Part shown: piece after piece, positions 1 to 7,237 of the stretch
Layout: the number at the start of each line of letters is the position of its first letter
Position numbering within the stretch: the first letter of the stretch is position 1
Source: UBA1351 sp964627665
GTDB lineage: Bacteria; Bacillota; Clostridia; Lachnospirales; Vallitaleaceae
Direction of reading: 5' to 3'
NCBI GenBank assembly: GCA_964627665.1
Contig: CAZVKG010000065.1
Coordinates: 1-21,004, forward strand
Length of the DNA stretch: 21,004 nt
Translations under genes and position numbers: made by a program
Notes under the pieces: generated by a model
Databases searched by the model: none
What the model saw: only the letters and a program-made list of their open reading frames with translations
Told to the model about the DNA's origin: nothing

Positions 1-23
1 TTTCGCTGTTTTTGTCAGCGAAG

Positions 24-55
24 ATTATAATATCATATCTGGCCGACTGTGTCAA
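24..55 (-). promoter_or_regulatory. Strong sigma-A-type promoter P2, possibly of an rRNA/tRNA operon
   Basis: On the minus strand, TTGACA (50-55), a 17-bp spacer and TATTAT (27-32, with an overlapping TATAAT at 24-29) form a near-consensus promoter pointing out of the window. The region upstream of -35 is A/T rich, like an UP element. The transcript would begin near base 20 with TTCGCTG, the left arm of a 7-bp hairpin (bases 2-22). The same TCGCTG word sits at the expected start of the upstream promoter P1. Tandem strong promoters with a matching initial sequence suggest a stable-RNA operon. That identity is inference, because the transcribed gene lies outside the window. Confidence 0.7.
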
Positions 56-133
56 TAACTTTTTCAAAAAATTACGTTTGCTACTTCGAATCAATTCATT
101 GTTTCATGTATTCTTTCCTTAGCAGCGAAATGT

Positions 134-163
134 ATTATATCATCACTTCTTTATAAAAGTCAA
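134..163 (-). promoter_or_regulatory. Strong sigma-A-type promoter P1, tandem with P2
   Basis: Minus-strand TTGACT (158-163), an 18-bp spacer and a perfect TATAAT (134-139) lie 107 bp upstream of P2. The predicted start region carries TTTCGCTG, resembling the CTTCGCTG at the P2 start. The promoter lies just downstream of the VTT-domain gene and reads leftward out of the window. No gene occupies 1-190. Confidence 0.65.
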
Positions 164-190
164 TAGTTTATTATAAAAAAAATAAATTAC

Positions 191-829
191 TCATTTCTTA
201 TCTTTTTGGATATAGTGATGTTTAATTCGATACCGCAATACTTTACGTTCATATATGGCTAAGACTTGTTTTGCAACAAGCGAAACCGATAAGACTAAAG
301 CAATAAATCCCACTGAACGTATAGGTTTTTCAAAAAAAGACTGTATATTCACGCCAATAATTGTTAGAGACATAACCATAAATAATTTTCCGGGAACTAA
401 AGCCAGAAGATAATCTTTTGGTCGTATCTCTGCAAATGCAGCTAATCCGCCTACAATAACAGAGGGTGTAAAAGGGAATGTCAACAATAAAAATAAGGGA
501 AACACACCTTTTTCATGAATCCATGTAAATAATGATTGTGCTTTCGGATGCTTATCAATGTATTTATGCATATATTTACTGCCATATTTTTGAAGTAACA
601 AAAAAACTAAATATGAACCTGTTACTGTTCCTACGTATGATAAAATATATCCTAATGCAAAGCCAAAAATAATGACATTTATTGTTACAAATGCTGCCAA
701 AGGCAAAGGTGGGACAAAAGACTCAATCATAGCCAATAGAATTCCGGCTAAAAATCCAAAAGGACCTAAAAACTCTACAATCGGTTCATAAAAATCCGGT
801 TCTAATATGCGTATGATCCATTCTTTCAT
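191..829 (-). CDS. VTT-domain (DedA/TVP38-like) membrane protein
   Basis: This 212-aa integral membrane protein probably has four to five transmembrane segments. An amphipathic N-terminus is followed by hydrophobic stretches near residues 25-55, 58-80, 105-130, 140-160 and 170-190, with a basic C-terminal tail. The re-entrant region with a PPLP motif near residue 40 and the F-P-x-T-P-S/GGLAAF segment near residues 118-132 resemble the VTT fold of DedA/TVP38 proteins, some of which act as lipid scramblases or flippases. The usual Arg of the DedA R-x3-P motif is not evident, so the substrate cannot be inferred. The start has a weak GGGGTG ribosome site. It follows the LiaF-like gene by 32 nt and is probably co-transcribed with it. 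Confidence 0.65.
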   Translation of the reverse strand: MKEWIIRILEPDFYEPIVEFLGPFGFLAGILLAMIESFVPPLPLAAFVTINVIIFGFALGYILSYVGTVTGSYLVFLLLQKYGSKYMHKYIDKHPKAQSLFTWIHEKGVFPLFLLLTFPFTPSVIVGGLAAFAEIRPKDYLLALVPGKLFMVMSLTIIGVNIQSFFEKPIRSVGFIALVLSVSLVAKQVLAIYERKVLRYRIKHHYIQKDKK

Positions 830-861
830 GGTCTCACCCCTTTTAAATACTCAAACTATAT

Positions 862-1197
862 CTAGTGACTTTTTTTAGGAAAAACTAAGGATAATCCAAT
901 CAGTATAACAACCACCGGCCAGAACACTGATGTAAAACGAATATTTTGAACCCATGCCACATCAAGATTTGAAAGCAAGAAATACACTCCAATAATCAAT
1001 AAGATTCCACCCCAAAATGATGATTCATCATAATTGATGATCTTGACCACACCTAAGACAATCAAAATAATCGGCCAGTACTTAGCAATACTTATGTCCG
1101 CCGAAATAATATCAAGTCCGTTTAACAACATAACTAAACCGACCAGTAATACAATAAATCCGAAAATGGATTGTCCTTCTATTTTGATCTTGTTCAT
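862..1197 (-). CDS. LiaF-like four-helix membrane protein (DUF5668 type)
   Basis: This 111-aa protein is almost entirely membrane segments. It contains a duplicated pattern, Y-W-P-I-I-L-I-V-L-G near residues 40-49 and F-W-P-V-V-V-I-L-I-G near residues 92-101. That W-P-x(5)-G pattern is the hallmark of the LiaI/LiaF-like transmembrane region. LiaF proteins modulate cell-envelope stress two-component systems. This one lacks the soluble C-terminal domain of full LiaF, so only the membrane module is present and no sensory role can be assigned. The start at 1197 has a good AAGGAGG site and its own promoter. It precedes the VTT-domain gene, probably as a two-gene envelope operon. Confidence 0.7.
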   Translation of the reverse strand: MNKIKIEGQSIFGFIVLLVGLVMLLNGLDIISADISIAKYWPIILIVLGVVKIINYDESSFWGGILLIIGVYFLLSNLDVAWVQNIRFTSVFWPVVVILIGLSLVFPKKSH

Positions 1198-1250
1198 TTG
1201 ATACCCTCCTTCACATTTTATCGAATAATAGATATTTTAATCATAGTTTC

Positions 1251-1279
1251 ATTATACGATGACTTAAATCGAGCGTAAA
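1251..1279 (-). promoter_or_regulatory. Promoter of the LiaF-like gene
   Basis: Minus-strand TTTACG (1274-1279), a 17-bp spacer and a perfect TATAAT (1251-1256) lie about 54 bp upstream of the LiaF-like start codon. No convincing terminator is visible between the end of the prepilin-like operon (1312) and this promoter. Confidence 0.55.
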
Positions 1280-1311
1280 GGATAATATCGAAGTTTTATT
1301 TCTTTCTAATA

Positions 1312-1620
1312 CTATTCTAATATAAGTTGGATCTTTTTTAAACCTTTCTCATATTTTTGTTTGATTACACTAGAGATTAAAACTTGGTCTGTTATATCAT
1401 CTATAAACTTTAGCTGTTGTATTTTTTTTACTCGGTCAACTTCATCTGATTTAGGCAAGGTATCACTACTATAATACCCATCGATATCCGAATACAAATC
1501 ATTGGTGATTGAATAATGATATTTCACCGTCATTCCAATCAACCCTAAAACACACATAATACATAACTGCATTATAATGGCTGTTTCAATTAAAATACTT
1601 CCTTCATTCTTTTTCAGCAT
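1312..1620 (-). CDS. Small TadE-like prepilin-type protein
   Basis: This is a 102-aa protein with a class-III-style prepilin N-terminus. A short basic leader (MLKKNEG) is followed by S-I-L-I-E and a hydrophobic helix of about 20 residues, giving a G|S cleavage site with Glu at +5 as in TadE/TadF pseudopilins. The rest is short, charged and soluble, with no recognised domain. I chose ATG 1620 rather than the longer frame from 1653, because AGGTG lies five bases before it and the longer frame would overlap the preceding gene. It is the last gene of the three-gene operon, eight bases after the TadE-like gene. The family call rests on the N-terminus only. Confidence 0.6.
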   Translation of the reverse strand: MLKKNEGSILIETAIIMQLCIMCVLGLIGMTVKYHYSITNDLYSDIDGYYSSDTLPKSDEVDRVKKIQQLKFIDDITDQVLISSVIKQKYEKGLKKIQLILE

Positions 1621-1628
1621 TTGTTCAC

Positions 1629-2717
1629 CTACTTTCTTGAACACGATTTGCAAGGACTATATCCCTTAGTAATTGCTTCTTTTTCTGAAAAGGATGTTAT
1701 ATAATGATAAATCGAATGGCATTGATTATCAATATGAAAAACACGACTATTTTTTGTTGTGTAGGCAAAAGTATTATCCGGTAAATCATCTATACCATCA
1801 CCACAATACTCACAAGGGCGTTTTCCTGTTAGATTTCTTAACCGGGCACGACTTACATTCACTTTTATATGAAAGCATTGCTGATTTTTATGATATTTGG
1901 AACCATGCTCAGTAACGTATACCGTTTTAGCAAATCCATCCTGATCTTCATCTTCTGACGTTTGGTCTTCTTTTTCCTTTCCATATTGGCTTGTTTGAAT
2001 GACTTTATTGTATGATTCACTGAACTTCCCTGCCCCTGTAAACGAATGAAAATATCCACCATTTTTTAAATGTATTTTTTGGCGCATAAAAAGTATTGGG
2101 ATTTGATGTTCAGTACTTAATATAATTTGTCCACTTTGATCTTCTAAAAATCCGGATGCATGGATCAACGTATAGTCTACATCAACGTCACTTAAATATT
2201 CACCGAGCTTTTCATTGACATAAACACGTAGCAACATGGTATTAATAAAATATCCACTCTCTGTCCCAATACTTTGAGATAATTCAGTAATTACGCCGTG
2301 TAGGCTCACGATAACATCCATGATGTCCGATTTATCCTCTATGATTTTATTCATGTTATCTACAGAAACTTCTGCTGACAAAGATGAAAAGCTTAACTCT
2401 CGTAAATCCGACGCTACTATCGGAACGACTTCAACTAATTGCTCTTTGAGTACATATAAATCATCCACAGAAATTGATTGCTCTAGACCTTTTGAATATA
2501 GGGCCTGATTTACTTTAATAACTCCTAATTCACTAAAAACATAGCTATCGTATGTAAGGTCTTTACAAACTTCATTTAAAGCAATTTGAACTTTTCCATG
2601 AGTATACACGACTTGCATCATGCTCATAAAAAAAATAAATACTCCCATAATCATCGGAATGATTAGTGCTGACTCAATACTTACGCTTCCTTCAATACAT
2701 TGCACTTTCTTCAACAT
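1629..2717 (-). CDS. TadE-like prepilin-type protein with tandem C-terminal His/Cys metal-site repeats
   Basis: This 362-aa protein starts with a basic leader ending E-G, then S-V-S-I-E and a long hydrophobic helix, a TadE-like pseudopilin N-terminus with Glu at +5. Residues about 45-255 form an extracytoplasmic region I do not recognise. Residues 266-362 hold two copies of a small module, H-x4-C followed by C-x2-C. The first has H276, C281, C302 and C305; the second has H328, C333, C356 and C359. Similar modules occur as Ada-like zinc modules at the ends of clostridial secreted proteins, and zinc binding is inferred. The start overlaps the preceding gene by 26 nt and has GGGAG upstream, consistent with translational coupling. 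Confidence 0.65.
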   Translation of the reverse strand: MLKKVQCIEGSVSIESALIIPMIMGVFIFFMSMMQVVYTHGKVQIALNEVCKDLTYDSYVFSELGVIKVNQALYSKGLEQSISVDDLYVLKEQLVEVVPIVASDLRELSFSSLSAEVSVDNMNKIIEDKSDIMDVIVSLHGVITELSQSIGTESGYFINTMLLRVYVNEKLGEYLSDVDVDYTLIHASGFLEDQSGQIILSTEHQIPILFMRQKIHLKNGGYFHSFTGAGKFSESYNKVIQTSQYGKEKEDQTSEDEDQDGFAKTVYVTEHGSKYHKNQQCFHIKVNVSRARLRNLTGKRPCEYCGDGIDDLPDNTFAYTTKNSRVFHIDNQCHSIYHYITSFSEKEAITKGYSPCKSCSRK

Positions 2718-5700
2718 GATACTCCCATAACTTATTTTTTAACCGTTCATGCACGGGTAACTGATTATTCACCGGTGCCTTTAGTGTCGTTTCTATATGC
2801 ACTCCTCTATAGTAGTTCATAAAAGATTTCTCATAATCATCATATTTTTTTTGAATATTCATCTGGATAAGATCCATCACTCTTGCCATTTTCACTGTTT
2901 CATCTTGTTGGTCCAAAAGTAATAATAAGCGTAAATAGTCTTTATAATTAAGGCTAGGAATAAGATTTTTAACACCAAATTTTTTCTTTGTCTCTTTGCT
3001 TATCGTGCCTTTCATATCTTTTTTTATTTCATCGGCTTTTTTTGTTAAGAGATCTGTTGTAATCTCACATCCTTCTTTAACTTTATCATCAATATAACTT
3101 TTCAGCTCTTGACTTGCCATATTCGCGGCCTTATTATAGATTTCTTTGTGTTTTTGTGCCGTTTTTTCTTTTAGCTCATTGATTTGAGTTTGGTAAGTAT
3201 CAAGCACAGTCTCTCGAATACCTACCAACTCAGATAAATTTGTATCCGTATCAGGTGTATATAAATCCACACTCGATTGCATGGCTTTAATAAGTCCAAT
3301 CACCTCTGTATCCAATTCTTCATCGTACTTGACATCTTCTTCCGCTCTTTCATCTAAAGTCCTTGATAAATATACATCCAATTGCTCTTCAATGGTTTGA
3401 TCAATGGAATGATTGGCAACATCAATTTGAACATTCATCTCTTCTGCAATGGCATTGAGAGAACTTTTCATTGACTCTTCGACTTTTGTACGATCTAAAT
3501 TGTTTAATGCGCTTCCTCTTGGAACAGAATCATCAAGGACTTTTTTTATTTCATCGACAGCATCTTTCGTAAACTCACCTGTATCCTTAATATAGGTCGA
3601 TATTTCATTTTGAGCACGTCGGACGGATGCATTGAAAAATTCTTCCCAATTACCATCAAGAGAACTATACCATGTTGATGCCGTTTTAATAAACGGAACT
3701 CGTTCACCGGATGTCAATAAGAACACATCAATCATTGCCTCCATCATGGCCCAACACAAACCAATTACAACAGCTAGAATCACTCCTCCAACACCTCCGG
3801 TCCACCAACCGGCTATTGTGTTTGCAATGCTTAAAATTGTATCTCTTTTCACATGATCAATCGTTAGATGAATAACATTGCAAAGCACTCGAATTCCGAA
3901 AATAATGGCTAGCACACGTTCAAGATTTTTCACTTCATTAAATTGACCGCCTAAAACATACTCTACTTCATACTCTAAAAAATGATCACTTAAGGCAAAT
4001 CCACTCAGACTTTTTGCATTTGGATCAACTTGAGACGCAATGGACGAAAACATCCCAACAACATATTCATTAAACAAAATTTTCTCATGTGTGTTTTTTG
4101 CAAGTAGCGATAGTTTGCTAAGGTCATCCAATAGATTTGTAGCATCTTGAATTCCATCCGATGCTACATCTATGGATAGCAAGTGTGATGGCAACAGCGT
4201 TTGATCAACAGCTAGGTGTGGGTATAATCCTTCAACACCTTGTATATTCAATGTTTTAACAAGATCTAAATTACTCAAGGCGCCGACTTGTTTCTCGTAT
4301 TTTTCTTCTTCTTCACTTTCCACGTGCATATTCATATCTTGATAATCAAGAAAAACATCGGTTGTATACCCACGCATATGTTGATGAATATTGTTTATAA
4401 GTGTATCTATATTAATCTCTTCAAGCGTCTCTTGGCTATGACCAAATTTTGATTTTACAAATAAGTCAATAAAGTTCATTAAATCCGTAGACATATTTGT
4501 CTCTTCTTTTAAAGCATTGTATTTGCGAATAATATAATTGTCCAGATACTGTATCAATCGATCTAAGTCGTCTTCACACGCTTTTAATCCTTCAAGATTT
4601 GTTGTTAGCCGTTCATGAAGAAGATTCAAGTTATTTACCTCTTCAAACTCAATAGAATTCAAATCAACTTCTGCTTTAATTTCATCTAATTCTTCATTCA
4701 TACTATCCGCTAATCCTGATATCATCTGCCCTTCATTTTTAAGTCGCGCTTGAAATCCATTAATTTTTTCTAAAGATTCTTGACTCATTGAACTATAGGA
4801 AGCAATAACTGCTAATGCCTTTTCATGTGTTCCGATAATATCTTTCACTTCCTTAAGCGCTTCATAAGAAGGTGTTAAGAATTGCTTTTCAATATCTTCT
4901 AATTCATCTAATAAATCAGGTATCTTCTCTTCATCCCTAGCTTGGTCAGGATTTTCCCAATTCACATCATAAATATCATAGATTATTATATCGTCAAGTA
5001 TGGGGTTTATTTGACGAATTCCTTCATCTATATCTTCCAAAACATGTGCGAAAAAAATAGTATTTTTTTGATACGCCCTCACATATTCATTCGGAAAATA
5101 TTGATAGGAAACCTCTTCAAATGATATTTTTCTTATGTAAGGCTCCTCAAAGTGAATCTTCGAAACACCTTTGGAATCGATAATAACACCATCAAGATAT
5201 TGCATCAAATCCTTTGTATAAGAATTAAAGACCTCGAGTTCTGAAACGAGTTCTGATTTTTCTTCAATGATTTTTGATGACTTTGAGGTTTCACTTAATA
5301 GATTTAATTTGTCTAAAAATGGTTCTGCAAGCAGATAAAATTGTCGGGGATACATATATTCAAGAATTTGTTCTTTGGGATAGGCATAATCAGCCTCAAG
5401 AAAAGCTTCATAGTCTAGGGAATATTCAAAAGACTTTGGTTCCATTATCTTGGATTCATTTTCATATTGATTATTAAAAAGAAAATAATCAATAACATAT
5501 TCATTTTTAGGATATTGCGATGGAAAAAAATTAATATCAAGACTGGATTGAACAATCTCATCGATGTGACGTCCTTGCTCCCCTGCAAGAAGGCCATATT
5601 CATGAAACAAAACCGGATCATATTGACTTAATACACTATGCGCTGCATTATTTGTATTGGAACTTAATTCAACTTCTAAAATTCGTGTTCGCGTTAATTC

Positions 5701-5772
5701 TAACATGGTTGCCAAACACGTAATAATACACAAAATGGTTATACTAAAAAAAACGGTAATACTTCCTTTAAT
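2692..5772 (-). CDS. Large DUF5702-type Tad-associated protein, probable ATT start
   Basis: This protein has 1026 residues if initiated at ATT 5772. The N-terminus (K-G-S-I-T-V-F-F-S-I then a hydrophobic helix and L-E-L-T-R) is the prepilin-like segment typical of DUF5702/Tad-locus proteins, but lacks the Glu at +5. A long acidic, helix-rich region with coiled-coil character follows. Two or three hydrophobic segments lie near residues 617-640 and 645-685, with a second helical region to the C-terminus. ATT is chosen because an in-frame TGA (5788-5790) closes the frame upstream, GGAGGAG sits six bases before it, and the first conventional start (TTG 5733) lies inside the hydrophobic helix without a ribosome site. 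It heads the operon. Function is unknown, presumably a surface-appendage or envelope component. Confidence 0.6.
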   Translation of the reverse strand: MKGSITVFFSITILCIITCLATMLELTRTRILEVELSSNTNNAAHSVLSQYDPVLFHEYGLLAGEQGRHIDEIVQSSLDINFFPSQYPKNEYVIDYFLFNNQYENESKIMEPKSFEYSLDYEAFLEADYAYPKEQILEYMYPRQFYLLAEPFLDKLNLLSETSKSSKIIEEKSELVSELEVFNSYTKDLMQYLDGVIIDSKGVSKIHFEEPYIRKISFEEVSYQYFPNEYVRAYQKNTIFFAHVLEDIDEGIRQINPILDDIIIYDIYDVNWENPDQARDEEKIPDLLDELEDIEKQFLTPSYEALKEVKDIIGTHEKALAVIASYSSMSQESLEKINGFQARLKNEGQMISGLADSMNEELDEIKAEVDLNSIEFEEVNNLNLLHERLTTNLEGLKACEDDLDRLIQYLDNYIIRKYNALKEETNMSTDLMNFIDLFVKSKFGHSQETLEEINIDTLINNIHQHMRGYTTDVFLDYQDMNMHVESEEEEKYEKQVGALSNLDLVKTLNIQGVEGLYPHLAVDQTLLPSHLLSIDVASDGIQDATNLLDDLSKLSLLAKNTHEKILFNEYVVGMFSSIASQVDPNAKSLSGFALSDHFLEYEVEYVLGGQFNEVKNLERVLAIIFGIRVLCNVIHLTIDHVKRDTILSIANTIAGWWTGGVGGVILAVVIGLCWAMMEAMIDVFLLTSGERVPFIKTASTWYSSLDGNWEEFFNASVRRAQNEISTYIKDTGEFTKDAVDEIKKVLDDSVPRGSALNNLDRTKVEESMKSSLNAIAEEMNVQIDVANHSIDQTIEEQLDVYLSRTLDERAEEDVKYDEELDTEVIGLIKAMQSSVDLYTPDTDTNLSELVGIRETVLDTYQTQINELKEKTAQKHKEIYNKAANMASQELKSYIDDKVKEGCEITTDLLTKKADEIKKDMKGTISKETKKKFGVKNLIPSLNYKDYLRLLLLLDQQDETVKMARVMDLIQMNIQKKYDDYEKSFMNYYRGVHIETTLKAPVNNQLPVHERLKNKLWEYHVEESAMY

Positions 5773-5808
5773 TACAAACTCCTCCTTTCACAATTCTGCT
5801 TAAGAACT

Positions 5809-5836
5809 ATTATAGAGGAGTTTGAAAAATTGAAAA
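5809..5836 (-). promoter_or_regulatory. Promoter of the prepilin-like operon
   Basis: Minus-strand TTTTCA (5831-5836), a 16-bp spacer and a perfect TATAAT (5809-5814) lie about 37 bp before the proposed ATT start. The implied leader is about 30 nt and includes the GGAGGAG ribosome site. No terminator for the preceding folA is visible, so some read-through from the nrdD operon is possible. Confidence 0.5.
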
Positions 5837-5857
5837 GACCTAACTATTTATGTGCAT

Positions 5858-6373
5858 CTACAATGTAAACTGTGTATAAGTTTTATTTTCATAATTCATA
5901 TACTGATATGACATATCTTTATATCTTTGTTCTTCTGAGCGATAACTTAAATACCACCCCGGCAATGTATTGATATTGGGTATATGTATATCACCAGCAA
6001 AATCTTGATTAATTATGGTCATATACGCTTTAGTACAATAGGGCAAAAAAAGTTGATAAATTTCTGCGCCGCCGCACACGAATATAGTCGATGTATCGAT
6101 GCTATTCTGCAAGACATATTCTTTTATCTCTTTAAGGGAATGAAATATACGCGCTCCCTCTTTGCTATATTTAAGATCATGCGTCAAAATCCATGTTTCA
6201 CGATTGGGCAAGAGCCGCCCTCCCGGAAGAGAGTCAATTGTCTTCCTACCCATGATCATAATATTGCCCATGGTTATTTTTTTAAATCGTTTTAAATCTT
6301 CCGGTAAATAGGTCAATAATTTTCCTTCTTTACCGATGCTAAATTCTTGATCACAAGCTACGATTAAATTCAT
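5858..6373 (-). CDS. folA: Dihydrofolate reductase
   Basis: This enzyme reduces dihydrofolate to tetrahydrofolate with NADPH in the cytoplasm. The 171-aa length is normal. The family landmarks are visible: N-L-I-V-A at the N-terminus, the acidic substrate-binding residue in L-P-E-D-L-K-R-F-K, the NADPH-binding M-G-R-K-T, L-P-G-G-R-L-L-P-N-R, and V-C-G-G-A-E-I-Y near residue 100. The usual Trp before the acidic helix is replaced by Tyr. I chose the second of two adjacent ATGs (6373), as it sits five bases from AAGGAG. The thyA stop codon overlaps this ribosome site. Its place after thyA fits, because thymidylate synthase produces the dihydrofolate it recycles. Confidence 0.93.
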   Translation of the reverse strand: MNLIVACDQEFSIGKEGKLLTYLPEDLKRFKKITMGNIMIMGRKTIDSLPGGRLLPNRETWILTHDLKYSKEGARIFHSLKEIKEYVLQNSIDTSTIFVCGGAEIYQLFLPYCTKAYMTIINQDFAGDIHIPNINTLPGWYLSYRSEEQRYKDMSYQYMNYENKTYTQFTL

Positions 6374-6382
6374 CATCTCTCC

Positions 6383-7213
6383 TTAGGTTGCTACAGGTAT
6401 GTTTTTAATCTGTGGATTTTTCTGATAGTCAATCAACTCAAAGTCTTCAACTTTGAAATCATAAAAATCCGTTACTTTTCGGTTGATTCGAAACTCCGGT
6501 GCCGGATAGGTTGGTCGTTGAATCATGTCTTTTACAATAGGTATATGTCGATCATAAATATGAGCATCTGCAATAACATGGACAAGTTCACCCACTTCAA
6601 GATGACTCACCATGGCAATCATATGAACTAAAATCGCATATTGGACAACATTCCAATTATTGGCAACCAACACATCATTTGAACGTTGGTTTAAAATTGC
6701 ATTGAGTTTCTTGCCCGTTACGTTAAATGTCATGCTATATGCGCAAGGATATAAATTCATCTCATGTAAATCTTGATGCACGTAAATATTCGTCATAATT
6801 CGACGACTGTAAGGTGCATTTTTCAAATCATATAAGACACGATCCACTTGATCAAATTGCCCTTCTTTATATTGATGCTTAACACCTAATTGATATCCAT
6901 AAGCTTTTCCTATGCTGCCGGATTCATCTGCCCATGCATCCCATATTTTACTCTTTAATTCATGTATATTGTTTGATTTCTTTTGCCAAATCCAAAGAAT
7001 TTCATCGATACAACTTTTAAACGCTGTTGGTCTAAGCGTCATAATCGGAAATTCTTGACTCAAATCATATCGATTGACAAGGCCGAAGCGTTTGACCGTA
7101 TGAGCCATAGCTCCATCATCCCAAACCGGGCGTACCTTGGTGCCTTCTGAAGAAAAACCGTCTTCAATAATCTCTTGACACATTTTTATAAAAATATCAT
7201 CTGCGTAACTCAT
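6383..7213 (-). CDS. thyA: Thymidylate synthase (ThyA type)
   Basis: It methylates dUMP to dTMP using methylene-tetrahydrofolate, releasing dihydrofolate. From the first ATG (7216) the protein has 277 residues. The catalytic cysteine is C158 in Y-P-C-A-Y-S-M, followed by N-Q-R-S-N-D (R178, S179, N180, D181) for dUMP binding and H-V-I-A-D-A-H-I-Y-D near residue 220. Y-P-C-A-Y replaces the P-P-C-H of E. coli-type enzymes. I prefer the second ATG (7213), five bases after AAGGAGG; the first is only two bases from it. The gene lies 21-24 nt after nrdD and just ahead of folA, giving a complete dNTP/dTMP operon. Confidence 0.93.
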   Translation of the reverse strand: MSYADDIFIKMCQEIIEDGFSSEGTKVRPVWDDGAMAHTVKRFGLVNRYDLSQEFPIMTLRPTAFKSCIDEILWIWQKKSNNIHELKSKIWDAWADESGSIGKAYGYQLGVKHQYKEGQFDQVDRVLYDLKNAPYSRRIMTNIYVHQDLHEMNLYPCAYSMTFNVTGKKLNAILNQRSNDVLVANNWNVVQYAILVHMIAMVSHLEVGELVHVIADAHIYDRHIPIVKDMIQRPTYPAPEFRINRKVTDFYDFKVEDFELIDYQKNPQIKNIPVAT

Positions 7214-7237
7214 CATGACCTCCTTAGCAAGATTGAA

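Noticed and set aside
5698..5735. TTG 5733 as the start of the large DUF5702-type protein
   Set aside because: It lies within the hydrophobic helix and lacks a ribosome site, while GGAGGAG upstream fits ATT 5772.
5984..6295. 103-aa plus-strand open frame
   Set aside because: It is antisense to folA, whose motifs are unmistakable; it has no start signal or family resemblance.
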